Shown: positions 34,622 through 46,336 of the stretch, one piece after another
Layout of the letters: each line of letters begins with the position of its first letter
Numbering within the stretch: position 1 is the stretch's first letter
NCBI GenBank assembly: GCA_963678705.1
Contig: OY783204.1
Span: forward strand, 15,386,759 to 15,450,758
Source of the DNA: Panorpa germanica
Lineage: Eukaryota; Arthropoda; Insecta; Mecoptera; Panorpidae
Direction: 5' to 3'
Length of the DNA stretch: 64,000 bases
Translations under genes and position numbers: made by a program
The notes under the pieces: generated by a model
Told to the model about the DNA's origin: nothing
Database searches by the model: none
What the model saw: only the letters and a program-made list of their open reading frames with translations

Positions 34622-35229
34622 TGCTAAGGGACGTCGGTAAAGTCGGTCATTAACATAAGGGTTAAAAAGAAATTCACTATAACAACAACTGCATATTGTT
34701 TTTATAATACTAAAGTATTGTTTAAGCCAATCCACTCTAGGATTTACCCCTTAACTCCCATTGCTATATTTAAATAAGGTTAAATATCGATAATTAACAC
34801 GAAAGCGTTAATAGAGAATCTTGGAAACTAATAATTAAAATGAAATATTTAGTTTTTGTTAATTTATAAATATTATCTCATATAAATTTTGAAAAAAGAA
34901 TAATTTAAGACTCAGATTAAATTGTCAGTCAAGTTGCCTAACAGGCGTTTAATGACTAATCAAGAATCAAGACCCAACGGATCTGAAAATTACTTGCGGT
35001 ACAATCAAAGGTCAATATCTAACGTGCAAGTTACAAAGTGATGCAGACCCAGTGTTCCCGGACGCAAATCTACTTTGTTGAGATAAGAATGACAGCTTGA
35101 AGTAGCAGATTACGAACAAGTAGATCTACGACTATGAATACATAAGACATTTGTAATTTAAATTTTATTTTCGTAATTCTTATAGATATAACAATAATAT
35201 ACATATAATCCATAACGAATATTACTCAT

Positions 35230-35860
35230 CATCGCGACATACTGAATCATTCTCTTGCACTGAGATGTTCTCACACTGGAACCGACTACTTGCGATGTCC
35301 AACTTTTTCGGGATGGTTTAGTCACATAGCACACTTTATCATGAGAGGATATTACTATCTTATATTGAATCAGTACACCACTGTATGTGAAGTGTATTGT
35401 TCATGCGTACGTATATCAAAGTACCGCACTGATTCTACTCGCTGTCGTGTATATCCCAAACATACTTGGAAGCATGCATCTTCGTGGATAACATGAGCTG
35501 TTGCCTTATGTTACTTTTTCATATGCAGCGGATCTGTGGAAGGGGAAAATGATATATATAATGCAATTTTATTTCCTTCGGTACATTATTCGGTGTATTA
35601 TAACCATTACGGAAGAAACTTCACATCTTAAAAGTGTACTAATGCGAAACAACTCAAATACATTCTACTGAAGAAGTCAGAGTCATAAGTAGTCGGTATA
35701 GTGTGTGAGAGACCTGTTCTCACAACTGGAACAGATTACGTCCGACAAATTATGATGACTATTGTTAATAGGTTTATTAGAGTTGTTTGGCATTAACACA
35801 CTTTATCATGAGAAGAAGCTTCTACTTTAATGTTGATCAATATACAGTTGTGTCGCGGGA
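35230..35860. repeat. Decayed dispersed repeat, two diverged blocks
   Basis: Blocks at 35255-35400 and 35707-35860 share the order GTTCTCACA.CTGGAAC, CACTTTATCATGAGA and a TACTTTAATG.T.ATCAATATACA-like word. Related sequence is at 43380-43450, and at 55370-55730 where another MITE splits it. Non-coding. Confidence 0.55.
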
Positions 35861-36710
35861 GGCAAGGTCTATGCAGTGACAGTTATGGGTCCAATGTAAC
35901 ACTAACTAAGGTCACCATGCATTGCTAGGGTTCTTTTTCAGATCAACCTCTTTGGCAATGCAATGATAAAACATGTAAAGACTAAACAATATCGTACCGT
36001 AGTTGTCACTACATACGCATATCCTCGACCTTCCTTCTCTTCCAAGTTTTTTTTAATAAAGCCAATGCGTTTGATGCGATTTAGGCAACAACGCATTACT
36101 GCATGAAATAGAACTAGGAATCATATCGATTTAGCATTATTCACTCGTAGATATGAATCAACTATAACCAGCCAAAACTTTAAATTTCTTGAATTTATTC
36201 TGATCCAAAATCTAAATTATTCTGTTCAAAAACGTATATACTTCTGATAATTATTCAAAGTATTATATTTTCTAAATTTTGCCGTGTAAGTTTTCCAGAA
36301 AACTATCATGCGATCTTTGAAAAAGAGCAAAATATATCGCATACCTTGGAGCGGTCATAGGTATCCTAAAGATTACTGGCGTCACCCACATAACATTAAT
36401 TATTTTCTGTATATTTATATAAACTCCATAATGTGAAATTAGTATCCTGTATATAATGTGCATATACATTGCATATATGTGCAGCAATGTTTAAATATGC
36501 ATACACCTTTGCATTTTCACATACATATGACATACAGTGTAGATTTTACACACACAAGAGTATATACACAGGATCTGCCTGGATGTATGTACTTTGAATA
36601 TAGTATGTTTATCCAAATGTTTTCTAGGCAGTTAAACAGTTACAAAATATAAATCTTAATTGGGCAACTTAATTAATTGATATTAAAAATAATTATTTCT
36701 AACGTTTCAG

Positions 36711-36872
36711 ATAGAGGGCGCGAGTCCTCGGAATTGCCCGGCTCGCGGGGGTCTCTTTTCAACAGGGAAACCCAACGAGAAGTCCGAGAATTCGTCGAAC
36801 AACTTGTCAGCTCTATGGTTGGTGGATCTCTTGATGACGTAATCGTCAGTCGAATGTACAAGCATCCTCAAT
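36711..36872 (+). CDS. Rab effector exon: linker and helical segment
   Basis: Encodes DRGRESSELPGSRGSLFN, then RETQREVREFVEQLVSSMV, GGSLDDVIVSRMYKHPQ. A Ser/Gly/Arg linker is followed by an amphipathic helix. Acceptor AACGTTTCAG and donor CAAT|GTAAGT are strong. It enters with two bases (AT) completing Asp after 31997. It leaves with one base (T) that makes Tyr with AT of 53371. I recognise no named domain. Together with the next exon the helices may form one folded unit. The phase at its donor equals that of the separate start exon at 45262-45355, so the two are interchangeable upstream of 53371. Confidence 0.85.
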
Positions 36873-37531
36873 GTAAGTTTTCTAGATTAAATGTTACAAA
36901 TGAATATATTTTAGTTACAGAAACACACATAATACCCACATAATGATGCCTCGGTACATTCCACATCATGTCAGCGAGATTAGCGCGAATAATACCTCGT
37001 AAACCTGTGTTGCTGTACTGTACTTGTTGCTTTAGAGATTAGATTATCATTTATTTATCTTTATCATAATTACGACGCAGTTATTTATTTGATAATTATG
37101 GAATTTATTTTATTAATCTTTTGTAATTATGAGCAATATTTTTATGATGTGATGTGTTTGCGACAATTCCTTGAAATGTAATTTGGAAATAATCACCATT
37201 TGGGTTTTACATTTATTTGTGGAGTTTTATTTGAAACGGAAATATTTTTACAGCAAACATAATTATAACTCGAAACATTTTGCTTTAAATACAACGTTAT
37301 GTTGTTACATTTCACTTTAAAAATAACGCCAGCCTTCATACGAATAAATCTGTGCTATATATTTACAAAGTTGGCTTTTAAGACATCAAATCACCAATTA
37401 TTTTTTAATAACTCACACGATAAATTAACAATTAAAATAGTCATTTTTTCGGATAGTAACATCTGGCAGTCACGTGATCTATAATAACGAGGTTTATCCC
37501 TAGCGTCAATCTCAATAGGCTTGTGAAATTT

Positions 37532-38010
37532 TTTTTGGGGGTCGTTTTTTTAAATTTTAATTGAAATAAATTTTAATATATGTTTTTAGTTTTTTAAATA
37601 TCCAAAAGTTGACGGAATCGTAGCTATATCAATTTGATTTCGGTTTTGCCGCATGTTGAGATAGAAGAAATAAGTTGCATAGAAAAATAAGATCACAAAA
37701 GAAATAAGTAATCAAGATTATTTTAACTGACTGGCAACCTTCGGAGTATAATACTTAAAGGGATATACAACTCAGCTGTTACTAGTAAATGACGCATAAT
37801 TTACACACTCGTATGCGTTTCTGTTGTATAAAAGAGATGGAAAATCTGTAGGATGTGACGTTCTATTCATTCGAATTTTCTATAATGTGTTAATTGCTAA
37901 TATCTCCTAAAATATAGCGAGTTATTAAAATTAATTGGATATTTAAGGTCCTGGTAGTTTACTTTATCATTATACAGTACAGTTTTACAGGAATTAAACC
38001 CATTGTGTTG
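37532..38010. repeat. Decayed relative of MITE family F
   Basis: The order AAATATCCAAAAGTTGACGG ... ATCTCCTAAAATATAGCGAG ... AAGGTCCTGGTAGTTTACTT ... AAACCCATTGTG follows that of the full elements at 49761, 51432 and 57639, with many changes. Similar decayed blocks are at 40823-41110 and 55156-55280. Confidence 0.55.
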
Positions 38011-39194
38011 AAATAACATTTTCTTAAAAAAAGATGTTAGAATAAAGCTTGGTAACGGTTTTAAGGTTAACATTACGTAAAGTACTTGTAACACAAATAA
38101 CTAAAATAAACCCTATATGAATTACCTCAATAATAAAACGCTATTTCATATTTAGTGTATCCTAAACAAAAAGATTTGAGACTGTAACGTCTAGTATGTT
38201 AATGCATACAAGCAAAACCGGCTAAAATTTACATAATTCGTACATAATAAATAACAGAATCAATCTCGTTTTATTTTGTGTTATGTAACCAAATTATATT
38301 TTTTACTTTAACTAGTTATGTAATTACGACACGAGATGGCTCTGTACTAGAAGTAAATACAATCATTATATTATGTACAAAATGACTTATAATATTCATT
38401 ATCGTCACATGTTACAATCAGTTTTATACTTATATTACACGCAATTTCGGTTATATATGTATATGAATAGGGCGAGACTTGGACATGTGAAGTATTGAGC
38501 AGAGTCGCATTAACATTATGGTAGCCAGACATAAGCACATAAAAAAGAGAAAATGACACACTAAATCTGAAATTAACTTTTATTTTTACTTTTCTTGCGA
38601 CAAACCTATAGTACTCAAAATTACATGTGTGTAATTAAATTGTGTCAAACTTACCTTTCGGCAAAATAAATTGTGTCCAGTCACAATTGCTTTCAACGGT
38701 AGAACTATTACAAGTGGTTAATACGGCACTGTTTTTGAGAACCCTTTCATATCATTTCATTATGCATAGATTCTAAATACCATGTCCAATTAAATTGTAT
38801 CAAAAATTGTATCTTTACAGGTGATCAAAAAATCTAATAACTTTACTATGCACCTCTAGAAAATTAAGTTAAATTTGGTTGGATAATTTTTATGCTAAAT
38901 AAACAGCATTTAGTTGGCTATCATATTATAATTAACATTAAAAAAAACATTGTTTTCATAAAAAAATGTGGTTATTGCCAGATCATCAACGATACACTTT
39001 TAGAAGGTCACTAAGCAGAGAATTTTTTAAAGTCAATTGAATGTTTTGTTTTGTTGTTGCTTCTAATTATTTTATTAAATGCCCTTCAAACTTGAAAGTC
39101 AATTATTCATGTAGAATAGTCTAGACTGTAGATGTTTTTATAATTGCATTGTAGTAAAGAATTAGTTTTTTAATAATTAGAAATTCTAACTCCA

Positions 39195-39410
39195 GCGATT
39201 CTTCGTGCATCTGGTATCTCCCTTTCCCATATCCTCTTGTATCTTTTACTATGTTTGGCTTGTTCTATTTTTATCATCTTTCCTGTTGTTGTACCTCCAC
39301 ATTCCTCTTTTTCAGGACCCATTGTCTATCTGTGTCTCCTCTCCGTTTTTTTCCCTGTTTTTAAGACCATTTCCCGTTTATCTTTTTCAGATATTTTATA
39401 TATATATATA
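39195..39410 (-). mobile_element. LINE 3' coding fragment, copy 3
   Basis: A pyrimidine-rich block (CCCTTTCCCATATCCTCTTG, CCTGTTGTTGTACCTCC) that matches the reverse complement of 2640-2780 of the first LINE fragment. Short and decayed, with no 3' UTR. Confidence 0.5.
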
Positions 39411-39460
39411 CCAGACTTCTGATAATGTCAAGTGGTTGGTCATTTGCAATGAACCTATAA

Positions 39461-39797
39461 GGCAAAAGTGCACCATATTCAAGATATTTATAATTTTATT
39501 ATTTTTTAGAAAAACATCGAATAGACAATACTTAAAATTATTTTAAAAAAAGGAACCGTATGAAATAGGTTTTTATTATTCTTCTTTATGATGTAATTCT
39601 TGGATCTTGTTGGATCTTCATGGACATTATAAGTTTGAAAAAATAGTTGAAAAAGACAAGTAAAAATCAAAAAGAAAAATAATAAAAACCTGTTTCATAC
39701 GGTTCCTTTTTTTAAGTAATTTTAAATGCTCTCTATTCGATGTTTTTTTTTAATAATAAAATTGTAAATATCTTGAAAATGGTACTCTTTTACCTTA
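39461..39797. repeat. Long inverted repeat (foldback)
   Basis: The left arm, about 39461-39590, runs through CATCGAATAGA, GGAACCGTATGAAATAGG and TTTTTATTATT. The right arm, about 39671-39797, is its reverse complement with few mismatches (CCTGTTTCATACGGTTCC, TCTATTCGATG). The loop is about 80 bases. As part of the gene's intron, RNA from it would form a hairpin of roughly 125 pairs. Confidence 0.8.
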
Positions 39798-39866
39798 AAG
39801 GTAAGCCGTAAAGTATAAGTCATTCAAGAGCTGATGACCTATAAATCTATAAGTCCTTAAAGGGAT

Positions 39867-39870
<4 letters not shown>

Positions 39871-39945
<75 letters not shown>
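39871..39945. repeat. AT dinucleotide microsatellite
   Basis: A perfect run of alternating A and T for about 75 bases. The array length may not be accurate in any assembly. Confidence 0.97.
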
Positions 39946-39949
<4 letters not shown>

Positions 39950-40599
39950 TCAAAGATTTGTATTTCCTATATATTAGAAAAAAATCGACTGTTCTTGTTG
40001 GATATCGAATCCCAGATCTTTATCATTGGTGTCGTTGATAATTTTCTGTTATTATTTTTGTGTTCAACATGAGAACTTCAGACTTTTTCTAATGACCCCT
40101 TCTAGCAGGATGTTCATACACATCTGTTAAAAAAGAAGAAATGTGCTGACTTCAAGGCAGCATTAGTGCAAGTCTAGTTCTGAAAAAGTGTATAAATAGT
40201 ATACAAAGTACATATGCTATAATTTACATCTAACTAACACCATACTCGTATTTCATATTTCTGTAGTACTAACCCATTGGCGTTGCAGATGAGCGAATGT
40301 TTTCAAGATACCACAGATCCCTGTGCGTAGTTCTAGCCCAACTGACGAATGCAGTGCAGCTATCTATAATTTACCCCCGTAAGTGCTAATTAACCCACTA
40401 CTTTGTGTTAAGCACTGTTTTGTTTTTCTGTGTGCCATGCAAATTTATGTGTGTGTGAGTTGCTTTCAAATTACAGCTTTCAGTTTTTATGCAATTCACA
40501 ATTTTTTTGTATTTTTCTATAATAACATATTTAGGTTTGTAATATATCTTTTGTTAGTAAACAATTTGATGAATTGTTACACTTTGTTTCTGTCACATT

Positions 40600-40730
40600 T
40601 GCATTTGTATTATAGTTCGCATCAACATTCTCGTCACTTGGATTCTTACAGGTAAAGTGATTTCACTATTTGTAGCCGACAACAAAGACATTTTGTATGT
40701 ACTGTGAAACTCAAATCGAATGTAAACTCG
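40600..40730. repeat. MITE family A, decayed fragment
   Basis: TATAGTTCGCATCAACATTC ... TTCACTATTTGTAGCCGACA ... GACATTTTGTATGTACTGTG parallels the interior of the copy at 31062-31315. Ends are lost. Confidence 0.6.
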
Positions 40731-40822
40731 ATTTTAAGTGTTTTTTTCACCATATCGGTTGTAATTAATGTAATAAAAAATAAATAAAGGTTAATTATGA
40801 GCTACTAGGATTTGTTACCTTA

Positions 40823-41110
40823 TTGTTGGGGGTCGTTTGCTTTAATTTTTGATTGAAATTTAGTACACATGTATAATACCGTATCTATTTTTTTAAATAT
40901 CCAACAGTATAGACAATAACTAGATATACCTAATTAAAATTTGTATTTAGTTCAGTCGCTTTATTTAGCTCTGCGAATGCCGTCACAGATGAAAAAAGTA
41001 AGCGGGATTATTTTTCTTTTTTCACAACAATCTTAATAGAAAACTTGATGGGATGCACCTAGTTGTTGCTAGTAAATGAGTTAGTAGTATGTGTTTCTGT
41101 TGTATAAAAG
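40823..41110. repeat. Decayed relative of MITE family F
   Basis: Shares GGGGGTCGTTTGCTTTAATT and AAATATCCAACAGTATAGAC with 37532-38010 and is related at distance to the full F copies. Also has TTTCTGTTGTATAAAAGAGA in common with 37817-37840. Confidence 0.5.
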
Positions 41111-41569
41111 AGATGGCAAATTATCGGCAGCGACATCACACACAAACCTTTTTTTTGTAACTTTGGATAGGAAAAATTATGCGCTTATAAAACCAATGCT
41201 TTTTAGTCTAATTAGTACTTAAGGAACTCAAATCTGTCGTTAGATATTCAAGTTTTCCAAAAAACTACTTTTAGATTTTTTCGAAAATTGACAAATATTT
41301 AATCTTTAAAATATGAGTATCATTCTCACCGTCTTATTTTTATTTTTTAGTTGCAATAGTATAGGTTAAGGCAACTTATGCAATCTTTTCCTTCATATGT
41401 TTTAATTTTAGTTTTATGTTTTAGTTTTAGTTCATTACTTCATGTTTTCTAATACGTGAAATAATCCATTTATGCTACGTATGCTGATCAAAGTGTCGCC
41501 TACCCTTTAAACAGGTATTGTATATTTCCCATAGTCCAGTTCTCAGAGCAAAAAAGGCACTTACCTTAC

Positions 41570-42318
41570 ACGAGGGCCGGTAGTTCTAATTCTTAAATAT
41601 ATTTTAAAGTTAGGGCTGTTAATGAAAACTCTAAGTTATCCAACACGGGCGACGCCGACACGTGCTGCCATTTTGAAAAAATGGCGGCTAAAAATGTTTT
41701 TTTGGCAATATCTCGTCACTAGTGCGTCTTATTATAAAAATAATAGTTTATATGTAAAGAGTTAATTTATAATGTATAAAAAATAACCATAAAAAATTAA
41801 GCTTTAAATTGAAATATGTTTAATTTTCAATTAAGTGACGTAGATACGTCCCTGTAACACACACAAAAAATATTGTACACAAAACTTGTAGGGAATTAAG
41901 TCCTCTATAAGTTTGATAATAACTATTTTTATTATAGGATGCACTAGAAACGATATATTACCAATAAACTGTTTTTAGCGGCCATTTTTTCAAGATGGCA
42001 ACGCGTGCCGTCGTTGTTCGTGTTGAATATTTTTTTCTTATAATACTACAACTAAGTATAGATATTCTTATCTTGTGGCTTACATTTTAATACTTACACG
42101 GTGTGGTAGAAATTGCTCCAATGAACAATTCTACATGATTTAGGTATAGGTTACTAGGTTCGAGGGTTTAGTTCTCCAAAGTCTTCGAACATCATTACTA
42201 TAAAGCAACATTTGCGTCACGACGATGTTTCGTGTAGGATAACTTGGAGTTTTCATTAACAGCCCTTACTTTAAAACATATCCAAAAATTAAAACTACCG
42301 GCCCTCATGTCAGGTAAA
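41570..42318. mobile_element. Foldback element with long inverted arms
   Basis: The ends CTTACCTTACACGAGGGCCG and CGGCCCTCATGTCAGGTAAA are inverted repeats, and matching continues inward for over 200 bases. Examples are AGGGCTGTTAATGAAAACTC against GAGTTTTCATTAACAGCCCT, and GCCATTTTGAAAAAATGGCG against CGGCCATTTTTTCAAGATGG. Non-coding, about 750 bp. Confidence 0.78.
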
Positions 42319-43077
42319 AGTTTAAAGTTATCTCGCGATAAATTGGATACTGACCTATTAAATACATATTTTTACGGTGCAGTGATGTATTAATAAACAT
42401 AAAAGAAGAATCTTTCTCTCATGATAAAGTGTGTTATGGCGGCTACATCCCACAGAAAAAGTAGTATCTCACAAGTAGTCAGTTGCACTGTGTGTGCGCT
42501 ATTATCGTTCCAAGTGTTTTTGTACTGTTGCGTTCAACTTACCTTGACCTCGTGCGCTGCTTCAGCTAGAAGTAATCATAAAAACATCATCTTCTCAGCC
42601 TTGCACTTTGTATTTCTTACAAACTTACGTAATGACCTGTTACACCGCGCCGGCATCAAGCAACAATAATTACAACTGGCAGCACGCGTACTGTGTTGGA
42701 ATAATTGAATATTAAACACACATGAGTAACAAGTTGACGCATATTAATGAAAAACTATTTTTGTACCCATATTTAGCCTAAGATATTGGACATTGACTCT
42801 GCAGTCGTACGTAGTACAAAGTAAGTCAAGACTATTGCGGTAATATGTATTATCTTGTAAGTGCAGAAGTAGCAAACAATTGTAACTGATGCGTTGAAGA
42901 TCTTGAATACGTACAAAGATCAAAGCAGCGCGTAGTCAAAGATGTTAACAAAAAAATTCTTGGAGACATTTTGAAGTACGTATCGACACTGAAAACACGC
43001 GGTTATTATTTTGTTGAAATATTTCAAATTTATTAAATTTTAAGATAAGTTAATTAATAATTATGTTTTGACGACAT

Positions 43078-43270
43078 AGTGGGCGGTTCGTCTTCGATCT
43101 AGTGTCGTCTAGTGTCTTCGGTTTCTATCCTCGGCTCAGAGTTATTTTTTCTAGATTTAGTTGTTAATTAATTTAAATTAATCCATAATCATAAACTTAT
43201 TGGTGTTATCTACGAATATGAGAACAGTACACCACAAAAACTACCAACGTAGTAGGAGTTTCTTTGTAAT
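43078..43270 (+). repeat. SINE-like repeat, copy 2
   Basis: GTGGGCGGTTCGTCTTCGAT ... TTTCTATCCTCGGCTCAGAG ... CATAATCATAAACTTATTGG follows the same order as 6468-6660. The B-box-like motif is more decayed. Confidence 0.4.
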
Positions 43271-43844
43271 AGACTGCAAATAGGCCGACGCTAAATATAT
43301 TAAATTAAGAAAAAATAATAACCATATTACATGTATTCAAAGAAATAAACTTTCATTTAAAAACATTACACCTGCACTGAGTACCTACTTCATTCGACTT
43401 TACCATGAGAAAAAGTTTCTACTTGAATGTTTATCAATATACACCAGTGTATAGAAAGAGTCTGTAATTCACACGTATCAATATAAACTGATCAACAATT
43501 GGATTGTCTATCATAACTGAATTTATGTAAAACTGCATTCTATATTGATACAGTTGGCTACCAAAATCTCAAATATCCAATTACTTTTATTCAATTCGCA
43601 ATATTATAGAAGATATCAACTATTGAAATAGTCATTATTCCCCCCTTAATAACTAAAGGGGTAAAATTTACAAAAAATGTCTTTAGTTAGTGTCATTCCT
43701 TCCTCACCTTTTCGCCACTACCATTTGCGTACCTTTACCACCACACTTAAACAAGAGAAGTGCAAAAGAGATACAGTATTAGACTGTCAAATCTATAGCA
43801 GCTGTTGCATCGACCCATAATGTTTTAATAAATTTGGCGATAAA

Positions 43845-44154
43845 GGCGTTTTGGCGATAATGGCGATTGAAAATGATATATTGGAAAAGGTTAACTTTCA
43901 GGATGTTTTAAACGATTGTGTATCTAAAAAAAAGTTAGAAGAGTTAATATTTAAACATATCGTAAAAAATTTAATAAAAAAATACGTATATTTTCATTTC
44001 ATTTGTTTCAAATTTTCAACCTTCGTAATATAGTAAGAAAACGGCATAATTGTAAATAAAATTGCGTTATGGTAGGAAAAATATATTTTAATACGGTATA
44101 AGGGCCCCGAAACGTACATTGTCTAGGAGCCCCGAAATGGTTAATCCGGCACTG
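43845..44154 (+). pseudogene. hAT relic (ZMYM1-type), 3' coding end and terminus
   Basis: The + frame 43851-44033 reads MAIMAIENDILEKVNFQDVL, then NDCVSKKKLEELIFKHI, the extreme C-terminus of ZMYM1-like hAT transposases (IENDI.EKL.F.DVIN.FA..K). The downstream GGGCCCCGAAACGTACATTG and terminal TTAATCCGGCACTG form the right end. The start of the same family is at 10420. Confidence 0.68.
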
Positions 44155-45099
44155 CATAGAATTATATAATCTGACAACTGTCAACTGAAGTTACCAAATA
44201 AACTCATGAACGGATAGATTTTACTTGAACGTAAAGTTTGATTTGGTCAAACGTGTGTTAAATTACTAAAAAGTTGATCAATTCAATTGAGGTTCTCACT
44301 TTTGATTTTGTTGATCCACTAAACTCGCCTCATGAGAACGCGGCTTAACCACATAACCTTACAACAACCTTAGAACAGTTTCATGTATGGTATATATGAT
44401 TTACCTAACATAAACCGTTTACCTTTTACATAAGTTTTTTAGGTTATAATTGAGCAATATATACAATATTTAAATTATAACTCCCATTTCTTACATTTCA
44501 CTGATGCCTAACAATATAGAAAGGAAAGAAGATATCGCTTATAAATTCTACATGGTCTATGACTTTAAATGTATTATTAATTCGGCGACACAAACAGCCA
44601 TTCACTTTTTGGTCAGTACAAATTCAAAATGAAAACAAATGGTAGGAACAGCTGACGATGTTAAAAAACCTATTGTTTCCTATGTATAATGTACTCAAAC
44701 AACTAAATAAGAAAACAAAAAGCAAGCTGCGGTCTCCCATACACCCCTGCGCGGCTTCCTTGAATTCCGTTCATTTGTCCAACTTGATTTTTTACATTTC
44801 TTTCAACAAACGCAACACATCGGTGCAAATCCATTATTATCATCGCTATCATTCTTGTCGCGACGTTTTAAAAACGAACTCATTGATTAATATAATAAAA
44901 CATACTTTAAAACAACTAGTTTAGCTATATTTCTAACGATAAGTGTCTAAAGAAAATCTGATAATTAATTTTAAATTGATTACAAATAACATCCACTGAT
45001 AACGCACGCGAAAGTCGCTGATAACAAGTGAACACAACAAGGACGAATTCTAGATACATGTATTTCTATGGTATTGTAGTCCAGAGTGCGTTCTGGATC

Positions 45100-45261
45100 G
45101 CAGGTGTCTGCTCTGCCGGTGTTCTGTGTGCTGGTGTTTCGTTCAAGGAAGATAAACTCAATCTGTCAGTGCTACGCTATTCGGAAAGTGTTTTAAACTA
45201 TTTGTGACCTTTTTTTCTTCAAGTGTTGTTTGCAAACATTGCTTGATTGCATTGAATCACA
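45100..45261 (+). promoter_or_regulatory. Possible alternative promoter and 5' UTR
   Basis: The 160 bases before ATG 45262 are less AT-rich than the surroundings. They contain ATCTGTCAGTGC at about 45161-45172, in which TCAGT fits the arthropod initiator consensus. No TATA box is evident. The call depends on the downstream exon being real. Confidence 0.35.
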
Positions 45262-45355
45262 ATGATTGCGGAGTTCATTTCGTTTTTGGTGTGGGCGTGG
45301 ACTACAGTGGCTGGATTTTTGTTTGCGGGTGCATATTTAACGGAGGAAGTACTTG
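45262..45355 (+). CDS. Alternative first exon of the Rab effector gene, encoding a membrane segment
   Basis: ATG at 45262 opens 31 codons plus one base, then a donor (CTTG|GTAAAT). The peptide is MIAEFISFLVWAWTTVAG, then FLFAGAYLTEEVL. It is strongly hydrophobic, with a single membrane segment at about residues 5-26 and an acidic end. The exon leaves in phase 1, identical to the donor at 36872. It therefore joins to 53371 in frame, the split codon becoming Asp. The result would be a short isoform lacking the zinc finger and the TGRWFF motif but keeping the downstream region. Stop codons and the lack of a good acceptor argue for a true start exon. It may instead start an unrelated gene nested in the intron, but the phase agreement favours the first reading. 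Confidence 0.62.
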
Positions 45356-46336
45356 GTAAATTTATATTTCACTTTTAATAAACTTTTATCTTGTTTACAA
45401 TCATTATTTGACGTTGACTTACTCATAATTATATTGAGAAGAGACCACGACATTTTATAATTTCTGGGTTTGTTTGTTATGAAAATTAATTAATGTATGC
45501 TATGTTGTAATCATAAGACATGAGGCAGCTATGTAGCCCACATATATGAGACCACAACACCACTGCCAACATTGTAAGAGTTCGTCGGTGATAGAGCCCA
45601 GCATCTGAAATATAACGTAAATAAATTAAACTAAAAGAAGAAAATGATGTATAGAAATGTATTCACTCATTCAAAATTGATAACAGTATCGTGCAATGGT
45701 GGTACAGAACGTAGAGGCGTTGATGCCGTGTTTCCGGTTCGTTCTCTTAAAAAGTTGCAAGCATATCAGAAGGTCGTCGTAATAAGCCGGCGTTAAATAA
45801 GTGTTAATGAATACGACTGTACATGCAATTTTACACCAAAACAAATGTAAATTTTAGAAGTTTTATGCAGACCTAGTCTATTAATTAAAATTCTAAAATA
45901 TATTATAATCGTTTTTGAATTTTAGAAATTCTTAACCTATTAAAGCTTTAGTAATCCCAGGTAGAAAAAAGTCTTGCAATGCAAATTTCATACTTGCTAG
46001 TTTATCACAAGCTGATTATAAAATCAATTTTCTACTTTTCATATAAAAATTGTCTTTCAGTACAAGGTTTATACTTGCTAGCTTATCACAAGCTAATTCT
46101 AATGTTCATTTTCTACCTGTGAAATTTAAGAAATTAAGTAATAGTATATGGAATATATAACAACAACACTATATTAAAACTGGGTAGCTGTCATAACATT
46201 TATGGTAGAGTAAGTGGCAGAGCAGACTATATGGCGAAAAAAGGACTGCGATCCTAGGAAGCCATCCAAAATCAATTTAAAGAAAACTATATTTAATACT
46301 TGATCAATTAATGGTACAGGTTTATGTACTTAGGAT

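Larger units (their letters stand above)
32941..34661 (-). mobile_element. piggyBac element, complete but inactive
   Basis: A 1721-bp element flanked by TTAA on both sides (32937-32940 and 34662-34665). The terminal inverted repeats read about CACTTATGTTAATGACCG at one end and CCCTTATGTTAATGACCG at the other. TTAA targets are diagnostic of piggyBac. It carries a broken transposase on the minus strand and three copies of a GGTACC-rich subterminal repeat (32955-32973, 33144-33162, 34603-34621). It lies in the intron between exons at 31997 and 36711. Confidence 0.93.

Noticed and set aside
39871..39945. AT run as a replication origin or matrix attachment site
   Set aside because: A simple dinucleotide microsatellite explains it; nothing else supports a functional role.
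42421..42669. 82-codon plus-strand frame with Cys/Ser-rich hydrophobic stretches
   Set aside because: It has no known motif, follows directly after a foldback element and lacks supporting signals.
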